Positions 49,146 through 59,092 of a stretch of 64,000 bases of DNA are shown piece after piece; position 1 is the first letter of the stretch, and every line of letters begins with the position of its first letter. This DNA is from Camillea tinctor (taxonomy: Eukaryota; Ascomycota; Sordariomycetes; Xylariales; Xylariaceae), in NCBI GenBank assembly GCA_022578605.1, contig MU394068.1, forward strand, positions 611,624-675,623. Direction: 5' to 3'. The position numbers and the translations under genes were made by a program. The notes beneath the pieces are model-generated. The model saw only the letters and a list, made by a program, of their open reading frames with translations. It did not search any database and was not told the origin of the DNA.

Positions 49146-49220
49146 AATAATTTTTACGCTTTTCCTATTTTAGGAATAGTTTTGCTCAATTGGCAGAGTT
49201 GCACTTACAGGCCTCTGTAG
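48926..49220 (-). mobile_element. (TTA)n-tailed repeat, left inverted copy
   Basis: A (TTA)n tract of about 30 units (48926-49019) is followed by ~200 bp that match, in inverse orientation, the end of the window (63713-64000). Shared landmarks include TTTTTACGC, GGAATAGTTTTGCTCAATTG and GCACTTACAGGCCTC. A body ending in a microsatellite is typical of the 3' end of a LINE-type (non-LTR) retrotransposon, which is inference here. Similarity to other repeats continues to about 49270 (GTAGCAACCTATTTATGTGC). Confidence 0.65.
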
Positions 49221-49351
49221 CAACCTATTTATGTGCGGGGTACATAGTTACTTCCTGTCCTTGTCATGCAACCATCACTTATGTTATTTTTTCCCTTTTT
49301 GATCACCATTACCAGCAACATCAGCATCAGCAACAGCAACAACAATAACAT

Positions 49352-49411
49352 TGTTACGTCAGTAGATGACTCAGCAGGCCTTAGTATTTAGTCCCTTTTT
49401 GGGTTTCATCA

Positions 49412-49449
<38 letters not shown>

Positions 49450-49525
49450 TACACACACAAGCATATAGCACAATACAGACCATTGTGCACAGTGCCCGTG
49501 TGTGTCTTGGGGGTCATCCCCCACA
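49352..49525 (+). mobile_element. Solo-LTR-like element, copy 1
   Basis: 174 bp, begins TGTTACGTCAG and ends CCCCCACA, flanked by the 5-bp direct repeat AACAT (49347-49351 and 49526-49530). Inside are TGACTCA and TTACGTCA motifs (bZIP-type sites), a (TC)n run and CACACA. The family K leader in cluster A (30516-30600) lacks this segment and has a single AACAT, so it serves as the empty site. TG...CA ends with 5-bp duplications are the LTR-retrotransposon pattern. Confidence 0.8.
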
Positions 49526-49555
49526 AACATCATCGTCGTCGTCATCACCATCATC

Positions 49556-50597
49556 ATGTCTGCCTCCACCTCCACCGTCGGCTACGAAGCCAACCTCGAG
49601 GAACTCTACGAGGCTGGTAAGAAGTACATGGCGCAAAAGAAGAAGCAGAAGAAGAAGCAGAAGGAGCAGCAGCAGCAGAGGAAGCAAGGGCATGAGGCCC
49701 AACTGCCGAAGCAGCAGCCGCAGCAGAACCAGCCGCAGCCGCAGCAACAGCAGCCGCAGCAGCCGCAGCAGAAGCAGAAGCAGCAGCAGCACCATCGACA
49801 CCAATATCACGGCAAGAAGCGTAACCTGTCGGAGATTGGGCCCGAAGCTGCCCAGACTTCACTGGAGAAGCGACCTCGCCTCGCGCCTCACGGCCCCCCC
49901 CGCCCCCCTCCCCCTTATTCGAAACGAGGATGTGGAGGTAGTTCGTCGACACATATAACATCAACGACCCGCAAAGCACCAATTTCTTCCACATCGACCG
50001 TTCCAAAGTTGGAGGAATTGCGGATGGTCAGGAGAACCTGCAAACCGCAGTGGATGGGTTCGTTGAAATCGCCAAGGCGAGCGACCGGAACAACGAAGTT
50101 GGCTTGGTGGCTTTTAGCTTCGCCAAGATCAACAGAGGTGCCCGCGCTCGCCGAATGGGAAGACTGATCCAGGAAAGGACAAGGTTGCTCTGCGCTGGTA
50201 GTGGTCCTGCCCCTGCTCCCGCTTCGGGAGGAACTGGACGTGGCCAACCTCCTGCTAAGAAGCAATCAGCAGAGGAGGTTGAGCAGGAGATAGATGATGC
50301 CATGGGCGATTACTGGGCCAACGACCCTAAGCCTTGGTCTGAAGACCAAAACGCCTCCGAGGTGTACGCCGAGGACGAAGTCGCTGAGGGCAAGTACGCC
50401 GAGGTGGTCAACGGAGCGGTGGTGCCAGTGAGGCCGTCCCGAGCCAAGCTCGGCCGAAGAAGCAGAAGACCTCTGAAGAGCTAGATGAAGAGCTAGAAGC
50501 TTACTTCAGGAAGCGCAGAGCGGCAGCGTCAGCCCCTGTTAAACAAGCGGCAGGAGAAACTGGCCCCGATGATGAGATGGATTACGAGCAGGAATAA
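49556..50597 (+). pseudogene. Family K protein, cluster B copy, frameshifted
   Basis: Starts MSASTSTVGYEANLEELYEA and follows the cluster A protein (LEELYEAGKKYMAQKKKQKK, RKQGHEAQLPKQQ, KKRNLSEIGPEAAQTSLEKR). The frame changes at a poly-C stretch (49893-49912), again at about 49945-49960 just before NDPQSTNFFHIDR, and once more near 50440. Segments in the three frames are all homologous or protein-like: PLIRNEDVEV; ENLQTAVDGFVEIAKASDRN with NRGARARRMGRLIQERTR; then EELDEELEAYFRKR at the end. Only one 21-residue repeat unit is present against three in cluster A. Frameshifts at homopolymers could partly be sequencing errors. Confidence 0.7.
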
Positions 50598-51094
50598 TCT
50601 ACACACCCAATTCGGCTCCCGCGGCGGCAATGCGTGAGCATTTTCTTTTTTGCTTTCTCTGTTTTATTCTGAAAAAAAAAATGGAGGTCAGCTCTTTTTT
50701 TTCTTTCTTTTAATTATTAAAAAGGGGTTACGTTCATAGACAGGTGGCTCTCTTTTTTTAATGATAACAGACAAGTTTCGTTGTTTTTACACTTCACGAT
50801 TATTATGCTTAGTGACTGGTATGCTAGTGAAAGAGCTGAGAAGTTTAACTTATGTCTCACTATGAGCCATTAAAAACTAAAGTGCATTTCCCCTCCTAGG
50901 GATACTTGTGAGCCACGAAGTACCGTAGTATCCGTAAACCAGTCCCTGTCTATCTGGGGTGAGCCCTATATGGCAATCATCCCCATGTCCAAGCTGCCTA
51001 GCCTATGTAGCTCATTTCCGCCATGCGTACTTCCTGAAAGCGCAATCGGGGAACGGCAACCCGCACGGTTGGGGAATCTGGGTTAGTCCAGATG
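50598..51094. other. Intergenic, no gene seen
   Basis: 3' flanks of the family K pseudogene and of the ORF at 51095. T-rich runs at 50640-50760; nothing else recognised. Confidence 0.5.
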
Positions 51095-51655
51095 CTAGGT
51101 ATACCTTATGACCCTGGCCTGTGTGTTCAAGGTCCAAGTAAACATTTTAGCTTTAGGGATGTCCAATACCTCCTTCCTTTCGTTTACAGAGAACTTCGTG
51201 GCAGAAACGCAGTCCACTGGAGGAACGTGGGGTCTTACGTCGAAGTAGACTGATTGATGCATCCAAGCTCTGAGCATCTGCTTCTCTACCTCTTTGACCT
51301 CACCATCCGTGATGGATAGGATCCGAGACAATACCGAGGTGAAATCTGGGGGTTGAAATCCTAAGACTTTAAATATTTGGCTGGCCGATTCTAGGATCCC
51401 GACCGCAACCTGAGGATCAAGATATAGCCCGAATAGTGCGAACCCGTGATCATACTTGGGGTCTATCAAATCCCTTCTAAACATCTCGATGAAAGCACCG
51501 AGGAGCACCCAAGCCAAGCCTTTATGTCCGTGCCTCTGTGTAAGCTGAGACATAGACTGTAGCTCGCCGTGGTTTGCTTGATACGCTGATCCCATACGAG
51601 AGAAAGTCTTTGCGTTGGCAAAAAGGAGGCCGATGAGAACCATGGCCCAGCCCAC
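51095..51655 (-). CDS. Unknown ORF of normal composition abutting the RIP-damaged family L copy
   Basis: 186 codons, starting MGWAMVLIGLLFANAKTFSR and including RHGHKGLAWVLLGAFIEMFR, DHGFALFGLYLDPQVAVGIL and RAWMHQSVYFDVRPHVPPVD. It stays open into upstream DNA, so the real start or an upstream exon is uncertain. It does not align with exon 3 of the cluster A family L gene. It is either a separate gene or a fragment joined to the family L copy at about 51680. Confidence 0.45.
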   Translation of the reverse strand: MGWAMVLIGLLFANAKTFSRMGSAYQANHGELQSMSQLTQRHGHKGLAWVLLGAFIEMFRRDLIDPKYDHGFALFGLYLDPQVAVGILESASQIFKVLGFQPPDFTSVLSRILSITDGEVKEVEKQMLRAWMHQSVYFDVRPHVPPVDCVSATKFSVNERKEVLDIPKAKMFTWTLNTQARVIRYT

Positions 51656-51690
51656 AGGACAATCTTTGCTACTAGCTTGAGAAATTTGGT

Positions 51691-52563
51691 TTAATTAACA
51701 CCGAAAATAAGAAATGGGTTATGGTTATTAAAACGGCAAGCTACAGCATAACGTAAAAAAAAGGTTAAAAGCTGTATGTCTTGCTTATAAGGACCTTTAA
51801 AAACTACATGCAAGAGTTTAGCGCAGAACGCCGGAGCTTAGTTAGGATCCGGCTGCACGCTTTCTTTAATGTTTATAATCTTGGCGTATACAAAACGCTT
51901 TATTGAGCTCACGATGTCCGTTAGCGCAACCTTTAATACCTTGCAAATCTTTTTCTATATGGGGAGGAACTCGGTGTTTTTGATTGGACCTTTAAGCTTG
52001 CAAATGTAAGCGTAATATCGGTTATTCGTTAGGTGAAGAGTCAAGTCGTTCTCGTCATCTTCCGTCCACGTGTCTCCGTATGGCACGCGGCGCACATCGT
52101 CCAAAAACTCCCTGATGGTTGTCTGGTTCCTCGCTGTTGTCGCCTTGGCTCGCTCTCCGATCTGCGCTAGGTGATTTGGGATATCACAAAGCACGTCACC
52201 GAGCTTCTGCCCAAGGTAGTCGGTTCCCAGATTGTCGAAACCCTTGAGGAGACGCTCACGCCTGATCTCGCGGGTCTTTCTACCTGGCTCTCTGCCGATC
52301 TTGCTGAGTGGGAGGATTGAGGTATCAGTGAAGTCGTCATCGTCCTCTTCCTAAGACTCAGATGACCCTTCATTTCCACCTTCGTCCTCGTCCTCAACTC
52401 GATCCTCGCCTTCGCCTTCACCCGTCTGTTGGGGCGATACGTCCTGCTCCTCCTCCTCCTCCTCCTCGGCCACAACTCGAGATCAACGGAAGCGCTGCGT
52501 GACAGCTCCCTTAAGAGGGCTTGTCGCCTTGCGCTTCGAAGTTCTAGTTGCCCTGCCACCCAT
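51691..52563 (-). pseudogene. Family L protein, cluster B copy, inactivated by RIP-type nonsense codons
   Basis: From ATG 52563 a single frame follows the cluster A protein with no frameshift for about 290 codons but meets five stops: TGA 52485, TAG 52353, TAG 51957, TAA 51840 and TAA 51693. The last three sit where cluster A has Trp (FIIMW, DPNW, GVDW). Retained similarity includes DVRRVPYGDTWTEDDENDL, KVLKVALTDIV, FCAKLLH and RYAVAC. Introns 1 of the cluster A gene seems absent here, and the N-terminus has a Glu run (EEEEEEQDVSP). The 51690-51990 part is visibly AT-shifted. Confidence 0.85.
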
Positions 52564-53109
52564 TGTGCAAAATATTCAGATAAGAAATTGAAAAAAAAAG
52601 GGGGGAGGGGGTTGATGGTTCTTTTTGTTTAAACGAAACGCAGTTACTCGAGAGAAGTTGTTTTTGAAACGATAAACAAAATATCCCATGTAGCAGTGCG
52701 CAAGATGCGAAACGAAATCTATTTTCATGCACGTTCAAGTTGATCTTTTATTTTCGCGTTTATTATCTCGAACAAGAAGAGACAAAATACCTAAGTACCT
52801 AAGTACTTATGCATAACCTATCTGGCAAACACCTGGCAAAGCGAATTTCAAACTACTATGTACTACTAGTATGTATGTACATAGTACCTAGGTTAGGTAC
52901 TTAGGTACCTATTCAGGTAGTTTAAATTTACACGAGTCGTTCCTATTACTGAAATGCGTGCATTGTCGTGGGGGGGGGGGGGGGGGGGGAAGCAATTTAT
53001 TAAATTTTTGGTTTATCTAATGATATGCATAGTAAAAGCGGAGAGGGTGTTGGGTTTTTTTTACCATATATTTTTAATTAGAAAAAAANNNNNNNNNNGG
53101 CGCCCCCGC

Positions 53110-53144
<35 letters not shown>

Positions 53145-53343
53145 GCAATGTATTAACTTTTTGGTATAGCTAGAGATCTGCATAGTAATAGCAGAGAGGA
53201 GATAGGCTTTTTTTTCCCTTATATAGGTACTTAGACAAATCTCTCTCTAAATCGTCGCCAAGTTCCCATAGCCGTATTACCTACCCATGCGTGCCTAAGA
53301 TTCTGTGAATGTCCCTATACGTGACATTTTAAGAATACTCGGC
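52564..53343. other. Spacer with palindromes, homopolymer runs and an assembly gap
   Basis: 52790-52920 has clustered TAGGTACCTA-type palindromes. A G-run (52971-52989), ten Ns (53089-53098) and a C-run (about 53113-53142) follow. The ~75 bp after the G-run (AAGCAATTTATTAA...) is repeated after the C-run (AAGCAATGTATTAA...). Confidence 0.8.
53089..53098. other. Assembly gap (10 N)
   Basis: Ten N characters between a poly-G and a poly-C run; true length unknown. Confidence 0.99.
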
Positions 53344-54131
53344 CTAAGGTTCGGTTGCCATGCAGCGCTTCATCTTCTGCATGTCTTCTTGCCAGCCTGG
53401 GGGGGTGTATGCGACCTCTGCAGCAGAGTACAAGGTATCAATTGGATTCCACATCACCGATCTCGGGTTTGCCTCCACGAAGTATATCATGCTTGACGTC
53501 CCTTGCTGGGAGTAGCTCCAATGATCATTTTTCCAGATGAAATTTGCCGGCAGCTTAATCTGCTGTCCCTCTACACTATATGTGCGGACGAGATCTAACA
53601 GTTCTCTCGAATCTCGCAAGCGAACGATAGCAGCCGCGGTGTAATCAAACGTAAGCGGTACTCCGTCGAATAGGGATCTCTCGTCCTCGGACTTCTGCAA
53701 AATCCGAGTCTTGATCTCAAGTCGGCGTAAGGGTCCAAGTCTCTCAGCAAGCGTAATATCCGGCGCCTTCTCGTCTACGGTACATAGAACACGGATCACG
53801 GCGGGTTTGCCGAATTGGTAGTAGTATCGGCGGCCGGTTTCGACAACGGTATCTATGCCAAACTTCTCGCTGATAATCTGGCCGAGGTCGGCTCGGCCGT
53901 CCCATCTGATCAGACTATGCTGGGCACGTTGGACAGCCGGCTGCGCCGGAGATGGCACCCAGAGGCTGTCAGGATCATCTAGGGGCTGAGAAAGCAATAC
54001 ATCTTCCCATAGCTGGAAGACCTGGCGGCTGAAGAGGGTCTCGTGGATCAAAGAGCTCTAGGATCATCGTTTGGTTCCCTACACGCAGGTTTCGAATGTC
54101 CGGGAGGTGGGTGAAATCGAAATCAGCCATC
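53344..54131 (-). pseudogene. Unknown protein gene with a 1-nt frameshift near its start
   Basis: ATG at 54131 opens MADFDFTHLPDIRNLRVGNQ-TMILEL. At about 54075 the frame must shift by one at CTCTTT to enter the 235-codon frame (IHETLFSRQVFQLWEDVLLS, LGQIISEKFGIDTVVETGRR, YYYQFGKPAVIRVLCTVD, PLTFDYTAAAIVRLRDSREL, WKNDHWSYSQQGTSSMIYFV) that ends at 53344. A GT-AG intron there would be only 25-27 bp, too short, so a frameshift (mutation or error) is more likely. No family recognised. It could be functional if the real start is downstream. Confidence 0.5.
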
Positions 54132-54586
54132 TTGACGAGATTGGGGGAGGAAGGAAATAAGGTAGAATGTGTATGTAGTAAAGAAGGCAGGTGATATTTA
54201 AAGAAAGGAAATTTATTTAAGGTACGAGTATCGAGTTACAAGTGACTTGGTATAAATACAGTAGGTACATCCCGATTTGTTTGCTTTATTGTTCCTTAGT
54301 GCCAGCCGGTCACAATATCTAACTTTACTATTAGTCGACTTGGGTAGGTACGTACCTAGGTACCCATCGCGTAATTCGCCTACCAGGAGTTCTTAACCAT
54401 CCCCTCCATCCTTTCCGTCTCTTTCCCCCCACCACCACAACTTCACCCACCCATCCACCTATCTACCACCTAACCAACCAACCAACCAACCAACCAACCA
54501 ATCAATCAATTAATCAATTAATCAATCAATCAATCAATACCCCCCTGTTGTTGTTGTCTTTTTTTCATCGATTAGAGTTGATGAAA
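54132..54586. repeat. Divergent spacer ending in (AACC)n/(AATC)n microsatellite
   Basis: 54345-54365 is a perfect-looking GGTAGGTACGTACCTAGGTACC palindromic cluster. 54470-54538 is AACC repeats passing into AATC/AATT repeats, immediately upstream of the family W gene. Confidence 0.8.
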
Positions 54587-55550
54587 ATGGCCGAAAATCA
54601 GGAACCTTTGCTTGCCACGTATGTGGACGATCTCGCCGACGGTTACGAACACCCGTACCATGCGGAAGTTCGGGCCAAGCTCCTCCAGATTCGCCCGGGG
54701 CTAACTGAAGACGTTTTCCTGGTGCAATTCAATCGTATGAAGGAAAGGTTCTTTGGTGGGTTCTGGACCGCTGGCGATGCCTGGGAGGTCTCTCATGAAG
54801 CCTTCTACTATTGGGTGTACCAGCATTTGTGGGGGGGCATGGCCAAGATAGAGCCAAACCTCCCGCCCTTCCCTCACCCCCCGCCCACCGAAACACACGG
54901 TCGGCCCTCCAGCCTGGTTCTGCTGAAGCTCTGTTTCGAGCGCCAGGGTGAAGGCTCGCTCGCCAATCTGACGGGCGAAGATCTCCGAACTGCGCTGCTG
55001 ACAATGCAGCACAAGATGGTCATGAGACACGCAAAGTCGGCCGCCGCTCGCGTTTTAGACGGGTGCCCTACCGATTGGTCGTCCCGCCGCAAACGTCTCG
55101 AGGATTTCGCGCATGGTAGGACGGATTCGAGATTCACATTGCTGGAATGGAAAGACCTCGCGGTGCTGGTGCTCCCATCATCGAAGCGTCTAGGCAAGTG
55201 GCTCCTAAAACAGGAGCTTGGCATGTTGCGGGATGGCCGTCGCAACATCGGATCTGTCCAGACTTTCTTCAAAAACTTCGTTCTGGCAGACGTGAACAAC
55301 GTCTCTAAGATGTCGGGTCTCTTGGATAAGTACACTAGACTAGAGATCGTCGTCGAGTCTCTCGCCGAGTTCCCCGCCGTGGAAGGAATGGATGCATGGC
55401 TCAAGAGCATGCGGGAGCAGGTTAAGGATGAGGAGCTGAACCCGCTATTTCCAGACGCTGATGCTCGCCTCACCAAAACCATGCGTTTGCTGCGCACCAA
55501 CCCGGAGATTGGAGAATTGGAGGACGAGGAGAAGGAGAAGGAGAAGGAGA

Positions 55551-55588
<38 letters not shown>

Positions 55589-55645
55589 AAGGACGAGGAC
55601 GAGGAGGACGAGGAGAAGAAAGGCGAGGGCCGAGGCAAAGAATAG
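54587..55645 (+). CDS. Family W protein 1, unknown function, intact
   Basis: 352 aa, single exon, starting MAENQEPLLATYVDDLADGY (an ATG two codons upstream is possible). The family-defining part is residues ~155-300: MRHAKSAAARVLDGCPTDWS, RRKRLEDFAHGRTDSRFTLL, EWKDLAVLVLPSSKRLGKWL, LKQELGMLRDGRRNIGSVQT, FFKNFVLADVNN, KMSGLLDKYTRLEIVVESLA. The C-terminus is a long run of Glu/Lys/Asp (EKEKEKEKDEDEDEDEDEDE) encoded by an imperfect GAGGAC repeat. The paralogue at 59093-60112 aligns without gaps through the core once its intron is removed. No known domain recognised; predicted soluble and helical. Confidence 0.7.
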
Positions 55646-56636
55646 TTGGTCGCCCTCTCGCCAGATGGCGAAATGTCTACGGGAAGAGGAAATGGACTGG
55701 AATACAAAGATTCCGTAATTATTGGCCGCAAGAAAAAAACACATGAGGGTAGAAGTCGACAAAATAGAACCTGTGGCATACCCTTCACACTATAACATCT
55801 TGGCATCTTCAGAACCTGATCCTTAAGACCCCGGCACCGTTGAATACAGGGGTCCTCATTGGTGCCGTCGCAACCCTCGAGCCCATTTCGGGCAAGTGTA
55901 AAACACATATCCACACCACAGCCCCTGTCTGATCCGCAGCGCCCAGTAAAAGCTTAGTTGACTGCCAAGGGCTTGTCGTAGATCTTAAAGAATGCGACAA
56001 CCTTAAGACAGCGCTTAGCGTGAGAGCCTCACCCTTGCCAGGGTTCATCGTGCCGTTTTCATCGTAGCCTGGGTTGGATTCTCATACCTTCTCGTGGACG
56101 GTGCCCCTTCTTCTCGTGTTCCTAGGCTTCGGTTCACGATCTGCGGATTCCCATTGGACCCACAGGCGTGCCTGTAGATCCGCACAATTACCTGGTTTCT
56201 CTCTGAGGGTGCTCGCGAGAATTCGCCCCTTCTCCTCACTCGAGATCTTCAGACGATGGTAATTGACCATGATTGCAGGGGATCTCCTGGATATGAGCAC
56301 ATTGCCTGAGGCGAAACCCCAGCGGGTGCAGGCCGGTGTTTGAGCAGAGATCATCACGAGAACTATTCTCGATCAAGTTCTCATTAGCAGGGGCACGCAC
56401 GTTGGAGAGTATCATCAAGCCAAGCTATAAGATCTCCAGTTCATCCGCTCATCAGGTTGATAGTCTCCTCTTTCTCTCTTCACCACCATTCCCTTGCTCG
56501 GAACTTACCATTCTCTAATACACCTTTCAATCTTTATTCTTCCTTCACAGCTGTGCTGTCTTTTAGAAACTTTAGTTGCTGTGCACTCTTACACTAGCTT
56601 TTCGTTTTCATCTTCAATTTAATCTCTACAATCAAA
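55646..56636. other. Intergenic, no gene seen; promoter of the secreted-protein gene at its right end
   Basis: ORFs here are short and conflicting. The last ~100 bp are CT-rich with CAATTTAATCTCTACAATC before the ATG at 56637, a typical fungal leader. Confidence 0.5.
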
Positions 56637-57227
56637 ATGTTCTTCTCCAAGATCGCCATCGTTCTCTCCGTTGCCGCTTCGGCATTTGCTCTGCCTGCCA
56701 ACCTTGAGGCACACAAGCAGAAGCGTGCTGGTGTTCTCACCGTACAAGACTACTCCCAGTTCCAAGTCTCCGACGGTGTGGCTGGAAATGCTCTTGCCGA
56801 GGTCCAAGCCAAGTTCCCTGTACGTTTCCCGTTTCTCTAAAACCGTCTATCAGGAACTAATACCCCACGTGTATAGATTGACGAGAATGACCTAGCCAAC
56901 GTCGACCCTAATGACCTGGCTATTATCCAGGCTGCTCGCAAAACTGCCGAGTCCGCTGAGACAGATACCGGGGGTTTCAACGATGCCATCGAGGCCGCCT
57001 CCGGTTCCGCGGCCGACGCCCTATCCGTCGGCAAAATAAAGAACAAGGTTCTTAAGCTCAAGCTCGAGGTTCTCGGGCTGCAGATCGACCAGGCTATCAA
57101 CGGCAAGGACAACAGTGCCAAGATCAAGGAGGAGACCACCAAGCTCAACAAGAATGTCTCAACCGACAAGGCCTCAGCCGGCAAAACTAGCCAGAGCGTC
57201 GACTTTTCTGGCGACGACTCGCCTTAG
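56637..57227 (+). CDS. Small secreted protein (candidate effector-type)
   Basis: Two exons, 56637-56819 and 56877-57227, 177 aa; intron 56820-56876 (GTACGT...TAG, with ACTAAT branch site) in phase 0, joining AKFP|IDENDL. The N-terminal 19 residues (MFFSKIAIVLSVAASAFAL) form a signal peptide, followed by a KR dibasic (Kex2-type) site at about residue 30. The mature part has VLTVQDYSQFQVSDGVAGNA and DENDLANVDPNDLAIIQAAR and a Lys-rich helical C-terminus, with no cysteines. The pattern (QDYxxFQVSDGVAGNALAEV) is one I associate with a widespread ascomycete secreted family of unknown role. Its location in a repeat-rich region is typical of effector candidates, but that is inference. Confidence 0.8.
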
Positions 57228-57801
57228 ATAATTACACAGTGAGGAGGGACAGAGCAATACAGGGGATTAGCTCGGAGATATACGATTCATCTAATATACA
57301 ATTATCAACCACTCGTGGCTTATTTGGGCTTTTCATACTTGTAGGCTATGTAGCTTATCCCTGTTTACCCATAGTTCGTCCGTTGTGTTAGCGACGTAGA
57401 ATATCGGGACGATGAAAGGGCATGACTATTACATGCTGTAGGGCCGGGCTCCTCTAAATTATTTCATTGAATATTATAAACCACCAGATCTTTACAACCC
57501 ACATCCACTCCCCCTACCAACTAATATACCATCCTTATCAAACTAGTTCAAGGCTTGCAAGAAAGCCTTACTACCATAGTGCTCACACCAACAGCTTTTT
57601 GTTAAATTTCGTACTGCCATATTTAATATCTTTAACGTAGGGTCAGCTTTTAATAGGTAAGTCAATTCAGAAACCAAGATGCTAGTAGTGGAAACCACTC
57701 GTTAAAAAGCTGGGTAGTTCATATCGTTATAGTCCCCTGTGCTCTAGCTAAGTATCATTTAAATATCGTGTATCGGGTTCGAAGCAGTATTTCTGAATTT
57801 A
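57228..57801. other. Intergenic, no gene seen
   Basis: 3' flanks of the secreted-protein gene and of the coiled-coil fragment. AT-leaning, nothing recognised. Confidence 0.5.
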
Positions 57802-58160
57802 TTAGTCATCTGATTCGTCTTCATTGTCGACATCATCATTGATATCCTCGTCTTTGTCCTCTTCAATTTCTTGTTCCACTTCCACTTCCACTTCCTCTTC
57901 ATCCGAGTCTTCTACCCAGCCGAAGAGGATGTTGGACTGCTCTTCAATCACGTCCAACTCTTTACTCATCTCCTCCATAATCTTCCTCTCCTCCTCTAGC
58001 CTCTCAGCTTCCTTGTTCAGCTTGATAGTCAAGCTAACCGCTTCCTTCTCAAGCTCCACGGCATGCCTTTCCATTTCCTCGAGTTCCTCGATCGTATTAG
58101 CGTCCAAGCGGTCGACAATGCTCCGAAGCTGCGCCTGCTCCTCGCGATGCCGCAGGGCGT
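57802..58160 (-). pseudogene. Coiled-coil protein fragment with acidic tail
   Basis: An open frame without ATG begins after a stop near 58172 (ALRHREEQAQLRSIVDRLDA), continues as heptad coiled coil (EELEEMERHAVELEKEAVSL, EERKIMEEMSKELDVIEEQS) and ends in an acidic run (DEEEVEVEVEQEIEEDKDED). The first Met lies about 30 residues in. Looks like the 3' end of a larger coiled-coil gene; the 5' part is missing. Confidence 0.45.
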
Positions 58161-59092
58161 GAATGTGTTAATAGTAATGAATGGTTTAATTTCTTAAAAA
58201 ACTCGACTCTGCTAACGAAACGAAGTCACAACTTTTAAGAACAAGACAAAGAGAGAGATCAGGGAGATGGAATGGGTAAGTCAAGATAAAAATGAGAATC
58301 GAAGAAAAAGATTTTAAGACCAGACTCCCCCCCCCCCCCCCCTTCCCCCACAACCACCTTCCCTCGGTCAGCCCTGTGGACGCGTGCTTTCCTGAATGCT
58401 CTCCTGCATACTCTCCTGCATGCGGGTGCATATGCATAAGGGCCCCGATCGAATGCATCTGTTGTACGAACCTTCCTAATCATTGTTCGCTGGAGAACCG
58501 TATAAGGTTCAGGTGTCAGCCGACCCGATCAATATGTAGGACAAAACGTAGATTTGCGGATTACCTTTTTGGGAAGACTGCAACGGTTTTATTGGAGCTT
58601 GGCACACCTAGGTTCCGTAGCATGGTGTTGTTTGTAGGGCAACACACCACCATGTGGGGCCAGGGATGTTAATTTGAACAACATCTCCTACCTCTGGGCT
58701 GACTACTCTCAAGCTAGCTTGTTCTCTGTATGAAAGTCTCGTCATAGTAGCGGAGCTAAGGACTGATAGTTATAATTGCTGGCCTATTTTGTTGACTCTC
58801 TATGTAAGAGCTATGGTGCGAAAACCCATCTATTTTATGAGCCCAGTTAGCACGGGATTAAAGTTCAAGCAAGATCTGTATTTCCCCATTGAAACCTGGT
58901 TTATTCTCATCGAACTACCTAACTTATGTAGTTAGGTTAAGAGAAAAACATAAGAAAAAACTGTTTTTCATCTCCTGATAGCAGCATCCCTTCCTCTTCC
59001 TTTTCTTCCACTTCCCACACTTCCTATACCTTGGCCTTGACGCGAAGCTGACCCATGGTGTTGGTTAGGTGGAGGGCGGCATCTGAAAAGAA
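58161..59092. other. Intergenic, no gene seen
   Basis: Includes a C-run (58327-58342). No convincing ORF on either strand. Confidence 0.5.

Noticed and set aside
54874..55914. Minus-strand ORF of 346 codons
   Set aside because: Antisense to family W gene 1; poly-Ser is the mirror of the Glu/Asp-rich tail.
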